From contig NC_133287.1 in the NCBI RefSeq assembly GCF_005239225.2, positions 1,469,493 to 1,533,492 of the forward strand: a DNA stretch of 64,000 nucleotides. Reading direction: 5' to 3'. Origin of the DNA: Populus alba. Its lineage: Eukaryota; Streptophyta; Magnoliopsida; Malpighiales; Salicaceae. The position numbers and the translations under genes are program-made. The notes below the pieces were generated by a model. It saw nothing but the letters and a program-made list of their open reading frames with translations, was not told the DNA's origin and made no database searches. Shown one piece after another: positions 26,721-38,138 of this stretch (positions are counted from its first letter, which is position 1; every line of letters starts with the position of its first letter).

Positions 26721-27817
26721 TTTGGTGGAGAGAAAGTGAAATGAACTTGGGGGATGTGGAGAGTGAGGGGACTGGAGGGTTTGGGGTTTTAGGGGAATGG
26801 TATGGTGGGTGAGGGTGTATGGAGATGAGGGTGGATGTTTGATGGGTATTTGTGGATTTGTAAATGTGGAGATCAATGGTTGTGATTCGAAGATTGTGTG
26901 GGCAGAGAGCACAAGTTTCAAATTAGTCATCACATTATACGTTAGATCTCAATTTAGTCTTAAACGTTTTCTTTCATAATTGTGTTCTTTTTTTACAAGA
27001 AATTGAACTTTAAAATCACAAACAATTAGCTAAATCATTAATTAAATTAAAAAAAAAATTAGAAAAAAATAATACTTTTAATATGTGTATATCTTTTATG
27101 ATGTTTTTCATATTCTTTTTTAATTCATAAATATACATTGTACCATTAAAAATTATCAATTTCAACTATATATAAAGGAGAAAAAAATAACTCAATAATA
27201 AAAAAGACCTGATAAAAAAATAAAAAGACAAATGATGTAATATAGGAACTATGAATTCTTAAATAAAAAAGAAAAAAATGACTTGATAAAAAAGTGAGAA
27301 GAAGAAATCATTTTGTTAAAGAAGCTTAGTTTATGCAAAGAGGCTTTGAAGCTGACATTGAGCTTTTTTATTGCTTTTTTTTCTTCATTAAAATTCCAAA
27401 GCTTTGAAAGATCCAAATTACATTATGTTTTAACTATGAATATTAGGCTCTCTTCGAAATAATTTCATTTTTACGAGAAAGAAATTGTATTTCAGATGGG
27501 ATCCATATGAGAACATAAGAAAAAGTAAACCCTTTTAGGGACCTAATTGAAAACATAATCCTTTAAGGACTAAATGAGAGACCTAAGTCATAGTTTGAAT
27601 GCTAATTTCGGATTTGTCCACACCAATTTTGAACGGATCTCATTCTCGCGCATGGGGAGTTGGGGGAATGAATGTGGTGTTTGCGGGTGCATAGGGGCTT
27701 ATTGTACGGGATAGTGGTGGACGCTAGATGGATGTGCTACGTTGCCGGGATATGGAAATGGAAGGCCATGATTTGAGGATGGTATTAGGAGAAAAAAATG
27801 TTGTCCGGTTTGGGGAT
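26721..27817. other. PPR gene upstream region and AT-rich spacer
   Basis: 26721-26930 is the GT-rich plus-strand face of the PPR leader. The rest is AT-rich with no supported gene. Confidence 0.4.
27792..27798 (-). terminator. Pol III T-run after tRNA-Trp
   Basis: Seven T residues on the minus strand, about 20 bases past the tRNA 3' end, match a standard RNA polymerase III terminator. Confidence 0.75.
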
Positions 27818-27889
27818 TGAACCCGACGTGAATCGAACACGCAACCTTCTGATCTGGAGTCAGACGCGCTACCATTGCGCCACGGATCC
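27818..27889 (-). tRNA. trnW-CCA: tRNA-Trp (anticodon CCA)
   Basis: A 72-nt cloverleaf on the minus strand beginning GGATCCGTGGCGCAATGG. The D arm is followed by the anticodon loop CTCCAGA (CCA) and T loop TTCGATTC in stem GCGTG/CACGT. The acceptor stem GGATCCG pairs with CGGGTTC with one G-U pair. There is no encoded CCA tail and no intron, as usual for nuclear plant tRNA-Trp. Just upstream (plus 27890-27905) are a CAA motif and a TATATC stretch typical of plant tRNA genes. Confidence 0.96.
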
Positions 27890-30800
27890 CTTGAAGATAT
27901 ATCGTCACCTAAACATAATATGTACATTAATAACCAGTATTTGAGAACCTCATCAAATTTCATGGAGAAATTACTTGGTAATATAACGAGCATTCATAAT
28001 AATTATTTATGAACCCCGTATTGTTTTTTAGAGAACTTTCAAAGGTTGAATCATGAAAATAGTAAAATGTCTTGAATGTGATAGAGATGTTAATGAATTT
28101 GGCTTGGAAAGAAATGGAGAGTACAGCCAATAGGATTTCTTTGAAGAATTGTTGATTTTAATTATTTTCTATCAAAAGTGCATTGCACTTGAAAAGATCA
28201 GTGATCTGCTTATGAAATATAATTTATTATAATATGTTCCACTAATTCACTCCATATTAAACTCTATATTAAAAAAAAAATTAATATTTAGTTTCACCGC
28301 AGCTAAAAAAAATGATTTTATTGTATATAATTTGCTATGCATAACAAATGATCATTGAGATAATTTTTAATAATAATATTGAAGACGAAAAACATCGCAC
28401 ATGCTATATATATATATATATGTAGGTAGTGTTAGTGGAAGGCCATAACGCATGACGTGTGGTGAGGCCTACGACACATGAAAGGAATTTCTGGCCATGC
28501 ACTGAGAAAGGAAAGAATATCTACTTGAGAAACTTTTCAAAACACCACCTGTTCTTGATTTTGTTTGTCAATATGCGTTGAGTGTTGAGAGAGAGTGGAT
28601 AGGATAAAGCGATGATAATGAATAGGACCCATACATTATTCGAATAACAATTCAAAAAAAGAAATCGAAGTTTTTCTAAAACTTATATCAAAGAAAGGAT
28701 AGAATTAATTCCCCCCATGTTTCGTTTGGATTTCTAACATATTGTTGGAAAAAAAAAAAAAAAACCTTCACTCATTTTATAGTTTTAAACCTAGTCGAGT
28801 TTTAATGGGTTGATTTAATGATCTAGAGGTTAATTTAGTTAGATTTTATTTTGAATATTTTTTTATATTAATTCATTTAAACTTAAATGACCCAATGTAT
28901 TGACTCGTGTTTCAATTCATCGAACTTAAATATTGAACAACTATTTTAACTTTTTTTTTATGCTTGTATTTATCTCTTTTCATATGAGATAATATTACTT
29001 GAGAATGATATATAATTTCAGTTAATGCAAAACTGATTTGAAAATATTTTTTATTATTTAATTTAAAAAAGAAAACTACTTATTTTTCTTTAGAACCGTA
29101 AAAAATAATTATTCATTCAAGAAATTGATGGACTCAAAACTAAATTGATACGCAAGCCTTTTATTTTAAAAATTTATTTGGAAGTGTGATTGCGGTTATT
29201 TTTTAAAGTGTTTTTTTATTTAAAAATATATTACAAAAATATTTTTTTTTTTTTTAAAAATTATTTTTGACGCTAGCATATCAAAATGATCTAAAAAACA
29301 ACAAAAAATATTAATTAAGATAAAACAAAAATATTTTAAAAACGTAAAATTATTTTTGACATTAGCATATTAATTTTTTTTTTTTAAAATATAGAGACAA
29401 ATAGGGTATAAATCAAACCATGTTTTCTTGACTAAAAGATAAAAGTCACAAATAAGATTTCAAATATTCTTTGATCTATTTGAAAACATTTACATAATTA
29501 AGATGCCTTTGTCTTTTTCCTCTCTCTGTTTTTTTTTTTTTTTTTCAATGTAATGCAAAATTGTTTTTATATATAAATGCCATATAAAACAAACATAGTA
29601 GCCGCTTAATCTAACCGGCGAAGCCGCCCATGCGGCTGTCCACGGACGCGAGCAGTGAGGAAGTTTCGCGTCAAAACCAGTTAAATTAGTTCTGCTCATC
29701 GTTATCTACTCTCTTTATTCATGGTGAACTGACAGGTGAGGAATCTCCAGGAGCATCTCCTTGATCTTTTACATGTGACCACCTAAATTTCAGTTCCCCA
29801 CCACTGTCCTTTTCACCTATCTCCTTTAAATTCCAAAAATAGCAAACTACAAATCAATTTTTAGTTGATTTTAAACAAGTTTCAAATTCAAATTCTTCAT
29901 GATCTAAAATCTGAACCCATTACTGGTGGGATATTGATTTATAAATATAATAGCCTAGTTTAATTTAGCTGATTGATTAAGAAAATTTATGACTTGAAAT
30001 ATGATATGAATTGGGTTTAAAAGTGAATATATATATTAACTTAATAAAATTTACATGACTCGATCAGGTTTTTAATTATTCAATTAATCTGTTAAACATA
30101 ATTTTGTCAATACTAAATTTTTTTTAAAATAAAATAATATAATTTTAATAAAAATAATTGACTCAAGTTTAGCTAATAATCCATTTTTTTTTCCCGCATG
30201 GATGCTCAAAGTTTGACAATTTAAGATAATTAATTCAAATTCTAATTTTATAACTCCTTTCATTCTAATTTTATTAGTCTTTCACATTTCAAAGATTAAT
30301 ATAATAAATTTTTCATTTCATATGAGATAAAAGATTTGAATCTAGAGATATGTAAAATATAAATTTTAATTTTTTATATTTTAAATATAATAAGAGTGTG
30401 TTTGATATTGTGATAGGTTTTTGTAGTCATGGTTTTTAAAAAAAATAAATCTAGAAAAATCACTTTTAATTGTGATTAATTTAATTAAAATATATGTTTA
30501 GTTAGAACAATAATTGAAGTTACTGTCAAGCAAAAAGCATGTTCAAGATATTTGATTAAAACTATGGTTGAAAATTAATGTTGGTAATAAAATAACATAA
30601 AAAAAACATGTATTAATTTTTTATTTTGCAATTATATTAATATGCATTTCATTATTAATACATTATAGAAATAATCATGCAAATCATAACATAAGTTTTA
30701 TTATCCTATTAAACTTGTTGTAATACCTTTACAAACTACCTTTAGTTTTTATAGATTTATAAACATGAAACTAGACCCATGAAAAAAATTACCAGAATAT

Positions 30801-31912
30801 TAAAAAAGACTCATGAAAAAACTACATTCGTTAAACTCATGGCTTAGAGCTTCATTTATTATAGATTTTTAATTAAATTAGATAAATTTAGACCTTATAG
30901 ATTTAATTGACTGTACTAAATTTGTAATGACCTGATTATCCAAAAAATATATGAGATTAACATCAAAGAGAAAAAAAAAAAAGATAAAAAATAACATCAT
31001 TTAATGAAATCCATGAGTTGATCCGAAGATTCAATAACCCACGTCTTTTTCCGGATTAATTATCAAATATGACAATTATGCCTTATACTTCTAAAAATAG
31101 ATAAACAAACCACAATAATCTCACATCACACGCGGGGGTAGTTAAAACCTCTTTGCCGCCAAAACTACAACCAGCCACCTCCGGTGGCGATTCCGAAATT
31201 AACTAAAAAACCAACACTTAATAATAATGACTCGGATTCTCTTTCTAGTTATTACAGCTCCTAGATACTTGAAATCTGCTATAAATAAGCAACCAATTAA
31301 CACTGCCCACGTGTAATAAATAATTGAAAGGGTTAACTTCATTTTCGCCCTTGTAGTTCGTCAATATCACTCTTCTAGTTCTTAAGAAGTTTCAAATCAC
31401 CCCCTAACTAGCTTACTTTCTCCCCTTCTAACACTAATAATAACATTACTCATTTTTATCATATTGAAGCCTATAGTTACAAAAATAAATAAATTATAAA
31501 GCATTGCAAACAGCTATTCTAATTTCTATGAATAACATGATAATAACATGAATATAATAAGGCGATTAATATTTTATTTTTGTATTATATAAAATTAGAT
31601 ACAATATCATTGTATATTTTCCATAAGAATATAATGTTTAGTTTATATATATATATATATATATATTCAAAATGATTCTTGATTTGATAATTTTTTATTT
31701 CTCTTGTCGCACTACAGCCTCAAAACCAATTACATTACTAAATAATCAATTTTATTCAATGTTGAAAAATTGGAGACTATGAGGACAGAAGTGAAACATA
31801 GATGAATCTACAAGGTCAAAAACATAATATACCATAATTACAATAAAATCTGTAAAAACAATACAATACAACATACGACCACCAAATCTGATGATCCTCC
31901 CTCTTTCTCTCT
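27890..31912. other. Long AT-rich spacer with small repeats
   Basis: No supported gene. It holds TA runs (about 28404-28423 and 31643-31666), a MITE-like copy at about 29172-29385 (TCAAAATGATCTAAAAAAC), and two GC-richer islands at 29600-29690 and 31130-31200 that contain no recognisable product. Confidence 0.45.
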
Positions 31913-31956
31913 CCAGACGCTTAGGTACTTCTTCTCTTCTTTAGAAGACCGTCTGG
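31913..31956 (+). promoter_or_regulatory. Potential hairpin in the TOM1-like 5' leader
   Basis: CCAGACG (31913-31919) and CGTCTGG (31950-31956) are perfect complements, with a further CTTCT/AGAAG pairing inside. It lies about 115 bases before the start codon, within the probable 5' UTR. Confidence 0.4.
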
Positions 31957-32069
31957 TAGAAGTAAAATACTAAAAGAAGCCACACCAATCTCTTCCTTTT
32001 CTTTTAAATTCCGCTCTTTTTTTAAATTTTTATTTTTTTGTGATTTTGAGCTTGAATTTGTTAAAACGC

Positions 32070-35000
32070 ATGGGAAGGATAAGTAAAATGCCGGTGGAGT
32101 TACCGGCGATGGAGATTGGAGCTATGGTCGGCGACTGGTGGGAAGAGATCAACGAGTCGACTCAATGGCAAGACGGAATTTTCTACGCTCTCTGTGGCGC
32201 TTACGCTCTTGTTTCCGCTGTTGCTTTGGTTCGTACGTGTTTGATTTTTTTTAAAATATATTTTTTTTAATAATGAATGATTTGTTGCTGTGGTTCTGTT
32301 TTATTCCTTAGATTCAATTAATAAGGATTGAGTTGAGAGTGCCGGAGTACGGATGGACGACGCAGAAAGTTTTTCATCTCATGAATTTTATCGTTAATGG
32401 AGGTTAATTTTTTATTTTTTAGTGTTATGTGTGTGTGTGTGTTATATGTGTGTATTTTTTTGTTTTAATTTTGTGAAAATTGTAAATTTGTAGTGAGGGC
32501 GATTGTATTTGGATTTCATAAGCAAGTATTTACTATGAATCCCCAGGTTAGTCTTCTTCAATTATTGATTTTTTTAATTCTTTGAGTTTTGATAAAAATG
32601 ATTTTTTTTGGAGTTAGATGGTAGGTAGAATTTGTTAGGGTTTTTGAATTTTGTAGTTATGAAGACTAATTGGTTCTTGGAGCAGGCATTGGTGTTGGTA
32701 TTATTGGATCTACCAGGGCTTCTGTTCTTTTCGACGTATACTCTTCTTGTTCTATTTTGGGCTGAGATATATCATCAGGCAAGTGTGTATATTGGGGTTG
32801 GTGTTCCATAACTTTAGGGTTAATTACTCGAGGAATTTTTAATTTTTTGCTTGGTGTTTTAAACTACCAGGCGAGAAGTTTGCCAACGGATAAGCTTAGG
32901 GTTGTTTATATTTCGGTCAATGTTGCAATGTACTTCGTTCAGGTATGATAACTGTTGATACAAAGTATACTGTCTTGATGATATTATATTTAGTAGCTGG
33001 CCTCTGCAGGGATCTCTATTAGCAATTGTCATTCCTCGGTAATTTGTTTTTTAAAAATCTCTGGCACATCTATGACATTTTGTCTAAATGAGCCCTAGCT
33101 GTTTCCAATAAATTATGTTCTGTGAATTTTTATTGTATGTGCCAAATTACCCAGGTTGATGCAGCATGACACGGCTGAATTTATGCCAACCAAATACGTA
33201 ACAATTGTGTGACATTTTGGAAACTGGATAAAAGTGCTGCTTTCATGTATATCAACAAATTGGGTACCCGAGTTTAAGTGACGTTACTGATTTCTTTTTT
33301 ATGTAGACCCTGGACTAGTTTGAATTTCTTCAATCACTTGCCTGAGTGTTGATCTCTTACTGCGGGAAGGTGTACATGCACATGCTTTGTATTGATGTAG
33401 CTGTACCAATATCAGTCAATAGTTAGCTATCATAAACAGCGCTGAACTAATTACTAATGTGCCATTTCAGTGAAGTGTCTTACCGTAATGAAATTTTGAA
33501 TCAGGTTTGCATCTGGGTGTACCTTTGGGTAGACGACAACAGCATTGTGGAATTAATTGGAAAGATATTTATTGCAGGTTAAGTCTTGTATCCAACATGG
33601 ATAAGTTCAGCAGTCCCATTCTGATATTAAAGCTCTAGCTTGCCAATTTTGCTTAATTTTGTGTACTTAATGATAACTGTTTCTTTTTTCAGTTGTGTCA
33701 ATCTTAGCTGCATTAGGTTTCTTGGTGTATGGGGGAAGGCAAGTATTCTACTTCATATTTAATGATTATGGTAGTTAGAATATCAAGAGATGTCTGGTTT
33801 TATTTACTCATGTAATTTCATTTGTGTGCATTTACTTTTTGTGTCTTCTTCCTGCCAATTGGCATGTACATCCCTCCAGATTATTTTTCATGCTCAGACG
33901 CTTCCCTATTGAATCTAAAGGGAGAAGAAAGAAGCTTCATGAGGTTTGGTGCATTTCCTTCTTACCTTCTATTGCTTTTAATTTAGAATCCATCCATCAT
34001 ATTACAAAACATGATTGGATTAATTGCATTGTGGCTCTTGACCATTTCATTATCCATAAATGATATTTGCATGTTATTGTTTGGGTTTTAGTTCTCATCA
34101 TTCTTGTGAAATAAGTGCAGCATTGTCAGGGCTGCAATGGATCCAAAATCAGCTTTCTTATATACACATTTCAAAGACTTACTTTTCTCATAACTGGATG
34201 CATAGTCAAAATCATATCTATTAGGTGATTGCAAGTTTGCAACATTCCCATTGAAATGGTTTTTTGAGTTTGTGAACTCTCCATTGGACCTGATTTGTGT
34301 GTATGATCTCTAGGGGCATGTATGTTTGGTATTGGAATTGGGGCAAAGCGTTATACTGTACCAGCACTTTCTTGAATAATGTAAAATGAATGTGCATTTT
34401 GTGCTTAAATATAAATCATTACTATTAACACTTTGGGTTTTGACAAGCTTGAAAGAGATATCACCCAAAATTTGACCTAATGGAATTAAAAATCTACACT
34501 ATCACGGAAAACCTTGCTTCCTACAATGTAATTGGCCTAAAATAACAGTTTTTTTTTTTTTTTTTTCCAGAACAAAGAAATTTCATGCTGACATGCTGGC
34601 CATCCACAAAAACTTGCATGGACTTATCATTTGAATTTAAATTACTATGATGATGTAATATTTGCTCCATTGCAGGTTGGATCAGTCACAGCCATATGCT
34701 TCACTTGCTTCCTTATACGATGTTTTGTGGTAAACCTCTATAATACATGACCCTGAATTATGTTCTCCAGGAGCGCTTGTAGATGCTTTACCAAATTTAA
34801 ACACTGTAGCGGTTAAAGATACTTCATCTTACCTATTTCATACATGCTATAATCATGTAGTTAGAAGTGAGTCTTGAATAGATTCTAAGACAAATATGTA
34901 ATAAGCATGGAAAAATGACTGCAAAGGTGTAGTGCATGAATTTACATTTTCTTTGACTTGTCGGAGTGGTCATGTGGTCGATACTGCCATCTAAAGGAGT

Positions 35001-35403
35001 TTTTGCTTTAGACTGGGAAGAACAATAGTGATATGGCAATACTGGTTCAGCATGTGCTTTCTGAGGCATTGCTGCTTTCTTAACCATACAGTTTCTCATT
35101 TAACTCCATTTCAAACATGCAGATCTTTCTATCTGCATTTGATGCAGATGCCTCGCTTGATGTTCTGGATCATCCAGTTTTGAACTTGATCTATTACATG
35201 GTATTCTGTTACACTTTTTTATACATGTAAATAAGCTTGTAGTAATATAAACCGCATTCCATGGCTTACTTTTATTTCTGACATGAAACTTGTGTTGCTC
35301 AAAATTACAGCTCGTCGAGATTCTACCGTCAGCTCTAGTGCTCTTCATCCTGCGGAAGTTGCCTCCTAAGAGAATATCAGCACAATATCACCCAATTCGT
35401 TAG
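32070..35403 (+). CDS. TOM1: TOM1-like (TOM1/TOM3/THH1) seven-pass membrane protein
   Basis: Plant membrane protein of the TOBAMOVIRUS MULTIPLICATION 1 family, a tonoplast/endomembrane protein known as a host factor for tobamovirus replication. Eleven exons: 32070-32228, 32312-32402, 32494-32546, 32686-32778, 32871-32942, 33505-33577, 33693-33738, 33880-33943, 34676-34729, 35123-35200, 35311-35403. They give 291 residues, the family length. Recognisable blocks include [54 protein letters not shown] and the C-terminal [13 protein letters not shown]. Several hydrophobic helices are evident. Introns 4 and 7 need GC donors (CAG|GCAAGT and AAG|GCAAGT); the nearby GT choices break the frame. The Met at 32088 is an alternative start 6 codons in. 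Confidence 0.92.
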
Positions 35404-37403
35404 CCAGCAATGCTTCTTTAATCTTAACGCACCCCCCCCCCCTCCCCCGCCCCAAAACAATCAGTCCTGTCTGATTCAACGGTATGTAACTCTGGAGCTG
35501 TGCATGCAAGCAGAGCCAGAAAAACATTCCAGAATCCAGATGTCTATTCTGGCGTGGCTCATGATGGCGGAGATTCTTTTTAGATGTATATTACTGAGTC
35601 GATTGGAGCTTGTTGAAAGGGAGATTAGATTTCTTAATGGGTTAAATGATTGACGCATTGGTTGTTTGATACTTATGCAGTTTATTTAATTCAAATCTGC
35701 TAAAAGAAAATTTTCTATAGTTTGAGGTAGTAGTTGTCAGTCAGTTTGTAGAGAATTCAATTAGATGTTGTATGCCTGCTGAATAAACCATCGAGATTAT
35801 TAATCAAGTTTTTCCCCTCATTTTTTCTCGGTGGTACTTGTATCTTTGTAGAGGGATTTATTTAAGATTTGGGTTCATGTTTCTTTGCCTTTAGTGTTAG
35901 AACCATGAACAAATTCATACTTAGATGCTATTTAAGGTCCATCGTTCTGGCCCTGAAAGCTGCTTTCTTCTCCAATTTCACAACTGTTAAAGGCGGATGA
36001 TAACCTTTTGGAAGGGCTGATCTCTCTGATTCCTCTTGCTTTCTCAACTCCTTTGCTGTTTATTTTTTTATTGGTTACCATCATGAAGACGGTGAAAACA
36101 TGTCTTCTATCTCTTGTGTATCTGTTCTCAAACGCTAGCATCAGAAAGAACACAGGCTCTGTGAAAGGACTCCCTTCCATGAGCTTAACTTGGCTGCTCT
36201 CTCCAAGCACAGGCGAGACCCACACTGAAATCTCAAAAACAGACCTTAGCCTGAAAATGAACAATTAAGCCGTCCTGAAGTTTTATGGTACGTGCGTGTA
36301 CTGTAATCCCTCTAATATTTTACTATGGACTTGGTCATTAATCTTTGTTTATGGACAATTTGATCCATTTGCAGTCAAATTGAAGGTCAAATGCTTTTGA
36401 TTTCTTAAGGGATGAGTCGATAGAGATCGAAGTGAAAAAAGAGAGAGGAAGATAGATGGCATTCTCAAAATGAATGAGAAAAATTCATTTCAGCCCTTCA
36501 TCTTTCTATCTTTTACATTTTTGATACCTTTAGCTTTTGATATTTCAATTTTAGTTTAAAAATTTATTTTTCAATCCCTAGATTGAGAGATGATAGAGTT
36601 ATAAGATTTCGGTGGTAGAGAAAATAAATTATTGATTAATACCGTTTCCAACCTTGAAAATGATCGATTTTGATGTCAATAAGTTTCATTTAATAAGATG
36701 AGTTTTATTATCGTTTTCTTTGTCCTTTCCATTGTCTAAGATGATAGATATGATATCAAGAAATTTTTTTTTTTAAATTTAGGTTTTTTTAAATTGATTT
36801 TTTGCTTATTGACATCATGAAAGAGTTTACCCACACCATTTTTCTCATAAATAAAAGATGAGTAAACATGGTTTGCACTCTAATATTTAAGAAAAAATAA
36901 ATAAAAAAGGCATGACATGTGAGCTAAACTTTTTTTTTCTTGTTTATTTATTAATATGGATGTCCGGGCCAACTTGCGTGTATCTAGATTAATTCCATGA
37001 GCCTTGAAAACTAATGACTATATAAGTTTTTAATGGCCATGAAACGACTCAAACTCATGAACCATTGAAAAAGTAAATTCAAGAATAAACTAGTTAAGCT
37101 ACTCATCATGGTTGTAAGCTAAACTTTTTAATGGGCCGAGTACAAGTATTTTTTTTTTTTGGGAGAAAATCACTTTCATCTTACTATAGTTTAGCTATTT
37201 TTTTTTTTTTTTAAATTACAGTTTATTTATTTATTGTGTCAACTTAATTTTTAAATTTTAAAAAAGCCAAACCACTATCGTATAATATATATATATATAT
37301 ATAAAGTGAACAAACGACGTTATCTCTCTACCTTTTCTACCCACCCAAAAATACCACCTCTCTCCCATTTCACAAACCATAAAATCATCAAATTAGTTCT
37401 TCG
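35404..37403. other. TOM1-like 3' UTR and spacer
   Basis: 35404-35900 is the probable 3' UTR, with a C homopolymer near 35431-35445. At 36008-36264 both strands are open for over 85 codons, but I recognise neither product and no splice partner is visible. The rest is AT-rich. Confidence 0.4.
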
Positions 37404-37667
37404 ATGCCTCTGTCCATGCAGCCGCCACCACCATCTTTCGAACACCAATTTCTGCCCGAATGGAATAATTTTGTAGATTTGAAAACCCAAGACTCGCCAA
37501 AAATTAACCACCCTTATTTCATGTCCAAATTCATAGGGTCTGAGCAAGCAAGAATAGCTGCTAAGAATGCAACACAAAGAGCAACATATGAACCAAGGCC
37601 AGAACGGAGTGGCAAGAAGAGCCGCTCAGAAGGCAACACAAAGTGCAGCAGACGAACCAAGGCTTAA
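37404..37667 (+). CDS. Unrecognised small open frame with internal repeat (doubtful)
   Basis: An 87-codon frame starting MPLSMQPPPPSFEHQF. Its 3' part contains two imperfect copies of a unit of about 57 bp (about 37546-37600 and 37605-37662, each with a GCAACACAAAG core). The second copy is in a different frame from the first; read in the first copy's frame it would resemble it (AARxA, QKATQ). That suggests a decayed coding duplication rather than a live gene. No known family. Confidence 0.25.
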   Translation: MPLSMQPPPPSFEHQFLPEWNNFVDLKTQDSPKINHPYFMSKFIGSEQARIAAKNATQRATYEPRPERSGKKSRSEGNTKCSRRTKA

Positions 37668-38138
37668 ATCCGAGATGGGTCAACTTTAAAAAGGCAATAC
37701 CACGTACCCTAGGATTTTTTTCCTCTGGAATTGAAAACCCAGTATTTTAATAGTTGATTTTTTTTTTGTTCAACCCATGACATTGCTCAAATAGCATTTG
37801 CCGTTGTCCGTGTCAGCATTTCCTTCTCCATTCACTACAGTCAATTCCATTGGATACCAAAAGTTTAATTGAACCAGGAAATGTACGATCACTTCTATGA
37901 TAAATGATCAGGAATCATGAAAATCTAAGAAAAACGATCTTGCTGTGCATTTGATTGGGACATGAAATGCACAAAAGAAGAAGAAAATACTATATTAATT
38001 AGCTAGAAGCAGTGTCATTTACATAGTAATCTCTGAATTGAAGAGGTGTCTCAAATTGAGAACTACGTCCAACCATACTTCCATCTACTTTTTAAGGGCA
38101 GGCCACCATTCATCACCCTATAATTTCTGCGTACCTGA
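37668..38138. other. Spacer and Derlin 3' UTR
   Basis: No supported gene. The part next to 38139 is the likely 3' UTR of the Derlin gene. Confidence 0.4.

Noticed and set aside
26721..26933. Longer N-terminus for the PPR protein
   Set aside because: The extra 71 residues are low-complexity Ser/Pro/Thr; the internal Met starts a standard mitochondrial presequence and gives the family length.
29600..29699. GC-rich island as the first exon of a minus-strand gene
   Set aside because: No donor, no downstream exons and no family match.
32040..32069. Upstream GTG-initiated start for the TOM1-like protein
   Set aside because: Non-ATG initiation is unlikely here, and the ATG at 32070 gives 291 residues, matching the family.
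36008..36268. Overlapping open frames on both strands as a new gene
   Set aside because: No recognisable domain, no splice partner and no supporting context; kept only as a note in the spacer.
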